Origin: CAYLZW01 sp964388085
Lineage (GTDB): Bacteria > Myxococcota > UBA727 > CAYLZW01
Direction of reading: 5' to 3'
NCBI GenBank assembly: GCA_964388085.1
Contig: CAYLZW010000074.1
Coordinates: 1-21,638, forward strand
DNA length: 21,638 nt
Of this stretch, positions 1 through 6,172 are shown piece by piece. Both the position numbers and the translations under genes were made by a program. Position 1 is the first letter of the stretch. Each line of letters starts with the position of its first letter. The notes beneath the pieces were generated by a model. That model saw only the letters and a program-made list of their open reading frames with translations, was not told the DNA's origin and made no database searches.

Positions 1-764
1 TCGAACAGGTCGTAGGTGATCTCGTGCAGCGCCCACTGCTCGAGGTCGACGTTCAGGAACACGCCCTTCTCCTTGGCGCGCAGGAACAGCGGCAGCACGC
101 GCTTCACGAGCCTGTCCACCGACCCCTTCGGATCGGCGGCGTCGATCTGCGAGTACATCGCGGAGACCTTGAGGCTCACGTTCGTGCGCGGGATGGGGCC
201 GAGGTGGTTGCGATCGATGACCTCGTCGTCCGCCCAGCTCGTCACCTCGTTCGCGAGGTTGTCGATGAGGTCCGTGTAGCGCGCGGCGTAGGCGTCGCAC
301 TCGAGCTCGCTGAGGGTGGCCTCGCCGAGGAGATCGACGGTGAACGCGATGCCGTCCTTGTGCAGCTTCTTCAGGACCTTCAGCGCCTCCTTGGCGTTGG
401 TGCCGACGATGAAGCGCGAGGCCATGTCGACGACGTTCTTCTTGATCGCCGCCGCGCCGAGGCCCGCGGTCAGCCCGCTCGACGCTGCCTTCAGCGCCGC
501 CCCGATGACCGCCGGCAGCTCGCGGCCGTCCTTCAGCAGGTACTCCTTGATGTGCGCGGAGACCTGCTCCTTGGACTCGAGCATGGGCAGCACGTCGACG
601 AAGCGGAACATGTCGACCTTGAAGGACGGGTCCTTCATGGCCCACTCGAGGATGCGGCCTTGCCAGTAGTCCTTGTTGAAGACGCCGGGCGTCTCGCCCG
701 CCATCTTGGCGTACAGGTCCTGGCCGAGCTTCAAGATCTCCTGGTCGAGCGCGCTGTCAGTCAC
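1..764 (-). CDS. putA: Proline dehydrogenase / L-glutamate gamma-semialdehyde dehydrogenase (PutA-type), N-terminal part, truncated by window edge
   Basis: The reverse strand reads 254 complete codons and runs off the left edge, so the C-terminus is missing. The visible part matches the N-terminal arm and start of the FAD-dependent proline dehydrogenase TIM barrel. Key stretches are FNKDYW at about residues 28-33, FRFVDVLP near 54-61, FTVDLLGEA near 141-149, NVSLKVSA, and VDLEQW near the end. PutA oxidises proline to glutamate in two steps; a C-terminal aldehyde dehydrogenase domain is expected beyond the edge but is not seen. The start is the GTG at 764, with a GAGGA element a few bases upstream; an in-frame GTG at 806 is less likely. 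There is no N-terminal ribbon-helix-helix, so this would not be the self-regulating PutA of enterics. Whether it is bifunctional or stand-alone cannot be told from this fragment. Confidence 0.85.
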   Translation of the reverse strand, partial: MTDSALDQEILKLGQDLYAKMAGETPGVFNKDYWQGRILEWAMKDPSFKVDMFRFVDVLPMLESKEQVSAHIKEYLLKDGRELPAVIGAALKAASSGLTAGLGAAAIKKNVVDMASRFIVGTNAKEALKVLKKLHKDGIAFTVDLLGEATLSELECDAYAARYTDLIDNLANEVTSWADDEVIDRNHLGPIPRTNVSLKVSAMYSQIDAADPKGSVDRLVKRVLPLFLRAKEKGVFLNVDLEQWALHEITYDLF

Positions 765-908
765 ACGGTCCTCGCTGGTCGATCGCGTCCCCGGTCTCCC
801 GGTCACCGGCGAGGAGCATACGAATCGACAAGGCCGCCGGCGGGCGCAGCATCGTCGTTCGTAGCCGGCTGTAAAGGGGATCGGTGGCCGAGGGGCGCGC
901 TTTCCGCG

Positions 909-2114
909 CTACGGACAGTTCTGGCTCGTCACCACCTCGCCGCTTCCGGGCACGCCGTCGCCGGACACGTCGCCGAAGGCCATGGGCACGGACGCACAGC
1001 CGGACCAACCGCAGTGGTTCTGCCGCCCTACGTGCGCGTGCGGTCCCGTCGACCAGCCGGTGCCGCCCGAGTAGGCGACGATCTGTCCGCGCTCGACCAC
1101 CTGACCGACGCTGACCGGGATGGAATTCACGTGTGCATAGGACGTGTCGGTGCCGTCGTTGTGCTGAATGACGACGACGTTCGCCTCATTGATGCACTCC
1201 TGCCCGCCGCCCGAGTAGCAGGGGTTCCCCGGCTGCGTGGACGCGTCCCGGAAGATGACGGTGCCGCGCTTGGTGGCGACGAGCGGCGTGTTCAGCGCCA
1301 GGCCGAAGTCGAAGGCGTAGGCCGACCACGTGCCCGAGTGGCTGAAGCTCGTGTTGTTGCCTTGCGTGACGGTGGCTGTCTTTCCGCACTGCAGCGGCAA
1401 CAGGAACGTGCTCGCGGGGAACGTCGGCTGCGCGTCCGGATCGGTGCAGGCGGCGAACGCCCCCGAGATGTAGCCGGACAGGTTGCCACCCATGATCTCG
1501 TACCAGGTGGGGTCGCCGTTGATGACCTGACCGTCGGGCACGACGGCGAGCACGGTGACGACGGCGTTCGACGCGAGCGCGCCCTCGGGGCTGCCCGATG
1601 TCGACGGCGAAGGGCGCACGTTCACGCCGACGCCGCCATCGTTCACGACGCGCACGGCGGGACAATCGGACGGCGGCGGCAGGTGCGTCGGGCCGGTCTC
1701 CTCCGGCGGCGGCTCCTCGACGGGGGGCGGCTCCTCGACGGGGGGCTCCTCCTCGACGGGCGGCTCTGCCTCCGCGGGGGGCTCTCCCTCGGCAGGCGGC
1801 TCTTCCTCCGCAGGCGGCTCCTCCTCTGCAGGCGGCTCCGTGACGGGGGGCTCCTCCTCGGCAGGAGGCTCCGTGGCGGGGGGCTCCTCCTCTGTGGGCG
1901 GCTCCTCCGCTCGGTCATCGCGCTTCGCGGGCGCGCTGCGCTCGAGGTCCATTCGCGCACGAAGCCCCTCGAACACCTCGGCGTCTGGCGAGGTGTAGCG
2001 GCCTTCGGGCAAGCCCTCCTCGTACGGCGGCTCGATCTCGCCGCAGGCGAGGAGCAGCGGGAAGGCGAGGCCGAAGGAGAGAGGCAGACGGAGGGAGCGA
2101 CGGGAAGTGGGCAT
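909..2114 (-). CDS. M23 family metallopeptidase lipoprotein with SH3-like domain
   Basis: A 401-residue predicted secreted lipoprotein. The signal peptide ends in a lipobox LLAC with the modified cysteine at residue 24. A low-complexity Pro/Glu linker follows (about 70-140), then an SH3-like segment (about 151-223, with NVRPSPSTSGSP), then an M23 (lysostaphin/LytM-like) domain at about 250-380. Zinc-ligand candidates are visible: H259 and D269 in the HSG...AFDFG motif, H328 in YAHV, and the HxH pair H359/H361 in GPHAH. M23 enzymes cleave peptidoglycan cross-bridges, and all the expected ligands are present. The open frame extends 15 codons further upstream, but the ATG at 2114 has a perfect AGGAGG six bases before it and puts the signal peptide at the N-terminus. 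It is divergent from the 2360-4647 unit, which carries a second M23 enzyme. The cell-wall substrate, own or foreign, is unknown. Confidence 0.9.
   Translation of the reverse strand: MPTSRRSLRLPLSFGLAFPLLLACGEIEPPYEEGLPEGRYTSPDAEVFEGLRARMDLERSAPAKRDDRAEEPPTEEEPPATEPPAEEEPPVTEPPAEEEPPAEEEPPAEGEPPAEAEPPVEEEPPVEEPPPVEEPPPEETGPTHLPPPSDCPAVRVVNDGGVGVNVRPSPSTSGSPEGALASNAVVTVLAVVPDGQVINGDPTWYEIMGGNLSGYISGAFAACTDPDAQPTFPASTFLLPLQCGKTATVTQGNNTSFSHSGTWSAYAFDFGLALNTPLVATKRGTVIFRDASTQPGNPCYSGGGQECINEANVVVIQHNDGTDTSYAHVNSIPVSVGQVVERGQIVAYSGGTGWSTGPHAHVGRQNHCGWSGCASVPMAFGDVSGDGVPGSGEVVTSQNCP
1704..1907 (-). repeat. In-frame Pro/Glu minisatellite encoding EEEPP-type repeats
   Basis: This stretch of the M23 lipoprotein gene consists of imperfect units of about 15-18 bases. 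They encode variants of EEPPA, EEEPP and EEPPV roughly a dozen times. The product would be a stiff, acidic spacer between the lipid anchor and the folded domains. All units keep the reading frame. Tandem DNA of this kind often changes length between strains, which would vary the tether length. Confidence 0.8.
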
Positions 2115-2120
2115 CGGGAG

Positions 2121-2126
2121 CCTCCT
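2121..2126 (-). promoter_or_regulatory. Strong ribosome binding site for the M23 lipoprotein
   Basis: The reverse strand reads AGGAGG six bases before the ATG at 2114. This fixes the start and excludes the longer frame that begins at 2159 inside the promoter-like repeat. Confidence 0.8.
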
Positions 2127-2142
2127 GTGAGCGGCCCCAGAT

Positions 2143-2202
2143 ACATACTGGACAGTCAATATCTGTCAATCAGTCACATACTGTCCGTTCAGGATTTGTC
2201 AA
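2143..2202 (-). promoter_or_regulatory. Two direct copies of a promoter-like box TTGACA-N13-CAGTATGT
   Basis: On the reverse strand, TTGACA (2202-2197) is followed after 13 bases by CAGTATGT (2183-2176). The same arrangement repeats exactly 33 bp downstream, TTGACA (2169-2164) and CAGTATGT (2150-2143). By eye, 23 of 33 positions match between copies. Each copy has a consensus -35 hexamer and, 16 bp later, TATGTG or TATGTA as a possible -10. They could be tandem sigma-70-type promoters for the M23 lipoprotein or two binding sites for one regulator three helical turns apart. The AT-rich composition contrasts with the surrounding DNA. Transcription start sites are not known. Confidence 0.5.
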
Positions 2203-2217
2203 CGAGCGGAGAAGGCT

Positions 2218-2235
2218 GGCCTCCCAGGCCGTTTT
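2218..2235 (+). terminator. Small GC hairpin followed by TTTT (terminator-like or leader hairpin)
   Basis: GGCCT (2218-2222) pairs with AGGCC (2226-2230) around a CCC loop and is followed by GTTTT. It looks like a short intrinsic terminator on the plus strand, but no plus-strand gene lies upstream. If real it may insulate the divergent promoters or attenuate the 2360 transcript. A chance structure is quite possible. Confidence 0.2.
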
Positions 2236-2359
2236 CTGGCGATGGAGCGGCGGCCTTATCCGCCACCTTACGGACGCGAGCCGCCTCGAGTGCCCCCTAT
2301 AGGAGAGCGGTAACCGACGGATACCTCATGGCGCCAAAGCGCAACGGCGGATCGACACG

Positions 2360-3232
2360 ATGCTCAGGCTCCCCCACGACCTCCCCTCTGCCTGGCTGCT
2401 GGCAGGGCTCCTGTTGCTCCCGGCCTGCGACCCGAGCGGTGCTGACCCGGCCGACGCCGAGACGCGGACCCTCCGCGCCACCGAGGCGCGCATCGCGGCG
2501 GACCTCGAGGCGACGTACGGCCCGAGCGCCCGCGTGCAGCGTATCTACGGCACGGGCTCGAGCGTGCTGCTCGGCGTCGCGCAAGAGGAGCTGGTGCCCG
2601 ACAGCGACGTCGTCCCGGCCGTCGCGGTGGCCGCCTTCGATCCAGAGACGGGCGCGCTGCAGCCGATCACCCAGGACGCGTCCTATCGCGAGGCCCTCGC
2701 CGTCGGGGAGCGCGTGGCGCTTGTGACCGACGCGGGAGACCTTGTGCTGCGAGAGCGGGACGGCCGTGAGCGGCTCCTGCTCCAGGGCGTACGCGGCGAT
2801 CTGGCGGCGAGCGCTGACGGCAAACACATCCTGCTGACGCTGGGGACGCTGAACGACGAGGACCTGACCTCCGTCGCCGTGACCGACCTCGAGGGCAATG
2901 TCCGCGTGCTCGCGGACGGCCCCGGCGTGGACAATCGGCCGACGCTCTCCCCTGACGGCGAGACGGTCGTGTTCGTCTCCGGGCGGACGGGCATCGCTTC
3001 GTTCTATCGCACGACGCTGCAAGGCGACGAGCCGGTGCAGATCACGAACGCGCACATCAAGGCCGGTGTGCCGCGCGGCTCGGCGCCCGCTGGTTTCATC
3101 CCACCGCCGGTGCGCGGCGATCAGGTCGAGTGGCTGAGTGACGACGTCATCCGCTACGACGCGGGCGGCGGTGAGCTGTGGACGCTTAACGTACGCAGCG
3201 GCGCTGGCGCCGTGGTCGGAGGTGCCAAGTGA
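2360..3232 (+). CDS. Lipoprotein with beta-propeller (TolB/PD40-like) repeats
   Basis: A 290-residue predicted lipoprotein. The hydrophobic N-terminus ends in LLPAC with the lipidated cysteine at residue 23. The rest is beta-rich and contains a PD40/TolB-type blade motif at about 192-214 (RPTLSPDGETVVFVSGRTG). A weaker blade lies around 148-162 (AASADGKHILLTLG) and further possible repeats around 92-130. Such domains usually mediate protein contacts at the envelope; no catalytic residues are evident. The start ATG at 2360 has only a weak GGCGGA upstream. The stop overlaps the GTG of the next gene by 4 bases, with GGAGG just before it, so the two are probably translationally coupled. The product may be a partner or envelope tether for the M23 enzyme encoded next. 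The function is inferred from fold and context only. Confidence 0.75.
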   Translation: MLRLPHDLPSAWLLAGLLLLPACDPSGADPADAETRTLRATEARIAADLEATYGPSARVQRIYGTGSSVLLGVAQEELVPDSDVVPAVAVAAFDPETGALQPITQDASYREALAVGERVALVTDAGDLVLRERDGRERLLLQGVRGDLAASADGKHILLTLGTLNDEDLTSVAVTDLEGNVRVLADGPGVDNRPTLSPDGETVVFVSGRTGIASFYRTTLQGDEPVQITNAHIKAGVPRGSAPAGFIPPPVRGDQVEWLSDDVIRYDAGGGELWTLNVRSGAGAVVGGAK

Positions 3233-4647
3233 AGCGCTCGTCCCTCTTTGTCGTCGTCCTGATGCTCGTCGGCACATTCGCGGAGGGCGCCGCGGCGCAG
3301 GTCTCTTTCCGCATGCCGCTCGACATGACCCGCTGCGGAAGTAGCGGCTGCTACGTCAGCGCCCATTACGACACCAATCGAGGCAGCGGCATTCGTGACT
3401 GGGGCTGCGGCACGCACACCTACGCGCAGCACCTCGGCAACGACTACGGCGTCGGTGGCTTCGCCGGCATGGACGCGGGGCGCCCCGTCGTCGCCGCGGC
3501 GCCCGGCGTGGTCATCTCGGCCCACGACGGCGAGTTCGATCGCTGCACGAGCGGCAATTGCGGCACGGCCAATTACGTCAAGATTCGGCACAGCGACGGG
3601 AAGGTGTCCTGGTATTGGCACTTCAAGAAGTGGTCCGTGACCGTGCAGGTCGGCGACAACGTGACCTGCGGCCAGAAGCTCGGCGAGGTCGGCTCGTCGG
3701 GCCTCTCGTCCGGACCGCACGTCCACTTCCAGGTCGAGACCTCGCAGGGCGGCGTCATCGACGACCCCTACGCGAGCCCCGGTGGATGCGGCGGCAGCGC
3801 GAGCTGGTGGGAGTCGCAGGGCGCCTACAACAGCCTGCCCGCGGCGGTCTGTCAGGGCGGGAACGACTTCTGTATCGGTAAGGCCAATGGCTATTGGTGC
3901 AATGGCGACGCGCTCATGCGCTGTAGCGGCGGCGGAGTCGTCAGTGAGACGGCCTGCCAATACGGCTGCCAGGGCATGCCGTTCGGCACCCCCGATGTCT
4001 GCGCGGCCGAGCCGCCCGCGACGACGGGGACCGTGCAGGGCGTGGCGTGGGATCTCGCGGTCACCGATGACGCGGCGGCCTCCCTCGATCTCGGCGCGCG
4101 CTTGCCAGGGACCGTCATCACCAGCTCCTCGGGAGCGAGCGTCACCGCGCGCGACGACGACGGCTATTGGTCCCTGGAGCTCGACCCGGGCAGCCACACG
4201 CTGACCGCGACGCTCGACGGCTACCTGCAAAGCACGCGTGACGTCGTGGTGACGGCCGGGACAGAGCAGTGGGCGTCCATGGGCCTCGAGCCGGAGCCGC
4301 CGCCGCCCAGCGAGCCCGAGGAACCCGCGCCGCCGGTCGACGACGAGGAGCCTGACGCAGGCGTGGCCTTCGACGAGCTCAGCGACGCGGGGCTCGACGT
4401 GGACGACCCGGACGCGGGCGCGGTCGATGGCTTCGTGCTCGTGCCGCAGCAGCCAATCGGCGCGGACGTCCCCGCGGCGGACGACGACGATGGCGTCGGT
4501 GACGACGAGGGGACCGGCGTTGCCGTTGGCTGCCGCTGCGTCGCCAGCCCCTTGGAGGGGCGAGGCGCGACCACAGCGCTCGGCATGTTCGTGCTGCTGG
4601 GCGCGCTGGTCCGGCGTCGTCACCGGCCAGCGCGGCCTGAGCGCTGA
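3229..4647 (+). CDS. Secreted M23 family metallopeptidase with MYXO-CTERM-like anchor
   Basis: A 472-residue exported protein with a signal peptide ending near AAAQ (residue 24). The M23 domain spans about 55-172 and has H68 and D72 in HLGNDYG, H131 in WYWHF, and H164/H166 in GPHVHF, so the zinc ligands look intact. A Cys-rich segment follows (about 208-258), then a carboxypeptidase-regulatory-like beta-sandwich (about 264-352) and an acidic Pro/Asp linker (354-430). The tail has C435/C437, a hydrophobic segment and RRRHR, resembling the MYXO-CTERM signal by which myxobacterial proteins are sorted to the surface. The start is the GTG at 3229, overlapping the upstream stop as GTGA. The likely role is peptidoglycan cleavage outside the cell or at the outer surface, for remodelling or attack on other cells; the substrate is unknown. 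Confidence 0.92.
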   Translation: MKRSSLFVVVLMLVGTFAEGAAAQVSFRMPLDMTRCGSSGCYVSAHYDTNRGSGIRDWGCGTHTYAQHLGNDYGVGGFAGMDAGRPVVAAAPGVVISAHDGEFDRCTSGNCGTANYVKIRHSDGKVSWYWHFKKWSVTVQVGDNVTCGQKLGEVGSSGLSSGPHVHFQVETSQGGVIDDPYASPGGCGGSASWWESQGAYNSLPAAVCQGGNDFCIGKANGYWCNGDALMRCSGGGVVSETACQYGCQGMPFGTPDVCAAEPPATTGTVQGVAWDLAVTDDAAASLDLGARLPGTVITSSSGASVTARDDDGYWSLELDPGSHTLTATLDGYLQSTRDVVVTAGTEQWASMGLEPEPPPPSEPEEPAPPVDDEEPDAGVAFDELSDAGLDVDDPDAGAVDGFVLVPQQPIGADVPAADDDDGVGDDEGTGVAVGCRCVASPLEGRGATTALGMFVLLGALVRRRHRPARPER

Positions 4648-4655
4648 GGTCGGAA

Positions 4656-5564
4656 TCAGCGCCCTTCGAAGGCAGCCTCCAGGGTCGCGATGTCGAGCTT
4701 CTTCATCTTCAGCATGGCCGCGAAGGCGCGATCGCGCGCCTTCGTGTCCTTGCTGGTCATCCACTCCACGGCGCGGCTTGGCGCTACCTGCCACGAGACG
4801 CCGAAGGGATCCTTGAGCCAGCCGCAAGGACCCTCGGAGCCGCCGTCGTTCGTGAGCGCGGTCCAGTAACGGTCGATGGTGGCCTGGTCGTCACACAGGA
4901 TCTGTAGCGAAACGGCCTCGTTGAACTCGAACGCGTGGGGGGAGCTGTCCATGGCGACGAGCTCGTGGCCGGCGAGCAGGACGCGGCCGTGCTTGACGCG
5001 GCCAGCCGGCTCCGGGTCGCCTTCCGCGTAGCGCTCGAGGCTCTTGACGCGTCCACCTTCGAACACCTTCGCGTAGAGCTTCATGGCCTCCTCGGCCCGA
5101 CCCGCTTGTTCCTTGGTGAACATCAGGCACGGCACGACGGTCGGATCCGCCGCGGTCTTCTCCGTCGCCATCACCTGCCAGGAGGCGCCGTAGCGATCCG
5201 CGATCCAACCGTAGCGCGGGCTCCACGGATAGCTGTCGACCGGCATCACTGCCATGCCGCCGTCGAGCAGCGCGGCGCAGACCCGGTCCACCTCGTCCGG
5301 CGACGTCAGCTGCACGAAGAACGAGATGCTGGGGTTGATGACGAATTGCGGCCCACCGTTCAGGAGCGTGAAGCTCTGACCTGCGATCGCCAGCTCGACG
5401 GTGAGGACGCTGCCGCGCGGCTTACCCGACGGGTTGTCCTGCGTGTCCGGGTAGTACGACGTCGCGGTGACGTGGCTGCCCTGGAAGGTCTCCGTATAGA
5501 AGCGCGCGGCGGCCTCGGCCTGATCATCGAGCCAGAGGCAGGGAACGATGCTGTTGGTGCTCAT
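4656..5564 (-). CDS. Tandem VOC family protein (PhnB / 3-demethylubiquinone methyltransferase-like fold)
   Basis: A 302-residue soluble protein with two copies of the PhnB-like vicinal-oxygen-chelate fold. The first copy is about residues 4-135 (VPCLWLDDQAEAAARFYTETF ... YGASWQVM) and the second about 142-265 (VPCLMFTKEQ ... FGVSWQVAP). Each ends with the typical FG.SWQV strand. The C-terminal tail (DRAFAAMLKMKKLDIATLEAAF) is typical of this family. Members are often annotated as 3-demethylubiquinone-9 3-methyltransferase, but that name is unreliable because they lack a methyltransferase fold. The real substrate is unknown. Its stop lies 8 bases from that of the convergent M23 gene, leaving no room for an independent terminator. 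It starts at the ATG at 5564, divergent from the KaiC operon, with only a weak AGGTGA upstream. Confidence 0.85.
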   Translation of the reverse strand: MSTNSIVPCLWLDDQAEAAARFYTETFQGSHVTATSYYPDTQDNPSGKPRGSVLTVELAIAGQSFTLLNGGPQFVINPSISFFVQLTSPDEVDRVCAALLDGGMAVMPVDSYPWSPRYGWIADRYGASWQVMATEKTAADPTVVPCLMFTKEQAGRAEEAMKLYAKVFEGGRVKSLERYAEGDPEPAGRVKHGRVLLAGHELVAMDSSPHAFEFNEAVSLQILCDDQATIDRYWTALTNDGGSEGPCGWLKDPFGVSWQVAPSRAVEWMTSKDTKARDRAFAAMLKMKKLDIATLEAAFEGR

Positions 5565-5608
5565 GGCGCCGCTGTCACCTGAAGGCGGGAAACGATCAAG
5601 GGGGCGCG

Positions 5609-5631
5609 TTCACGGCAACCGCTGCTGTGAA
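5609..5631. promoter_or_regulatory. Interrupted dyad upstream of the KaiC operon (possible operator)
   Basis: TTCACGGCA (5609-5617) and TGCTGTGAA (5623-5631) form an inverted repeat with a 5-bp spacer and one mismatched pair. It sits in the divergent interval between the VOC gene and the KaiC operon, about 110 bp before the first operon ATG. This is the geometry of a homodimeric regulator site. No promoter elements could be assigned with confidence. Confidence 0.4.
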
Positions 5632-5647
5632 TGCACGATTGCACGAT
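5632..5647. repeat. Perfect tandem duplication of TGCACGAT
   Basis: Two exact copies of an 8-base unit lie end to end, directly adjoining the dyad at 5609-5631. It could be part of the same regulatory site or a small replication-slippage duplication. Confidence 0.5.
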
Positions 5648-5740
5648 GCGCTGTCTCGTCGTCGTGTGCTGCCGCGCTCTCGACGTCAGAGCAGCAGGAC
5701 TTTCGCTCGAGACATCACCGACGATTCGCTAGCTTGCTCC

Positions 5741-6172
5741 ATGCCCGGCTCGCAGGATCACGAGGATCGCGTCGACGCCTGGATCGGCCGGGAGACCGAC
5801 GCCCTGTCGGCGGATCTCCTCGTCGAGCTCTTGGAGCGCGGCCTGGACGCTCTGTGGAAGCGCGCCGTGCAGCCGCTCGGCGAGATAACGCTCACGGCCA
5901 TCGCGGGGCGAGTCCTCTACACGGCCGCGGAGCGATATCCGTCGCTGGTCGGCCTCTCGATCCTGCCCACGGGCATTCGTTGCCAAGCACTGCGCGAGCG
6001 GGCCGCCGAGGTGCCACGCGAAGAGCTGTTGCACGCCATCCGCTTCGTCCTCATCGAGCTCCTGACCGTGCTCGGCAACCTGACCGCCAACATCCTCACT
6101 CCCGCGCTCCATGCAGAGCTCTGGAAGGTCACGGCCCCGGCGAGGGGCCAGGGGAAGGGAGCCGTGTCATGA
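5741..6172 (+). CDS. Small helical protein of unknown function, coupled to the KaiC-like ATPase
   Basis: I do not recognise this 143-residue protein. It has no signal peptide. It appears almost wholly alpha-helical, with amphipathic stretches at about 12-45 (VDAWIGRETDALSADLLVELL...), 47-66, 83-92 and 94-130 (REELLHAIRFVLIELLTVLGNLT...). The last helix is strongly hydrophobic but carries charges, so a membrane segment is doubtful. A helical bundle such as a dimerisation or phosphotransfer-like module is conceivable, but I see no diagnostic motif. It does not resemble KaiB, which is a thioredoxin-like fold. The stop overlaps the ATG of the three-domain KaiC gene as ATGA, which argues for coupled translation and a shared function. 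The frame is open back to a GTG at 5627; I prefer the ATG at 5741 because the extra residues are Arg-rich and low in helix, though neither start has a clear ribosome binding site. Confidence 0.65.
   Translation: MPGSQDHEDRVDAWIGRETDALSADLLVELLERGLDALWKRAVQPLGEITLTAIAGRVLYTAAERYPSLVGLSILPTGIRCQALRERAAEVPREELLHAIRFVLIELLTVLGNLTANILTPALHAELWKVTAPARGQGKGAVS

Noticed and set aside
1704..1907. A CRISPR-like array
   Set aside because: The repeats are short, imperfect, contiguous and in frame within a coding region, with no unique spacers.
24..2726. A 900-codon plus-strand open frame across the PutA and M23 genes
   Set aside because: It runs antisense to two recognisable proteins, is rich in Arg, Ala and Gly, and matches no family. 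It is a by-product of strong third-position GC bias.
4648..4655. A terminator between the convergent M23 and VOC genes
   Set aside because: Only 8 bases separate the two stops and no hairpin fits.
5548..6168. Upstream extension of the KaiC-like frame by over 200 codons
   Set aside because: The extension is Arg/Gly/Ala-rich, overlaps the small helical protein in another frame, and the ATG at 6169 sits at the classic ATGA overlap right before the KaiC fold.
5741..6172. The small protein as a KaiB or KaiA
   Set aside because: KaiB has a beta-alpha thioredoxin-like pattern, and this protein is all helical. No KaiA motif is visible.
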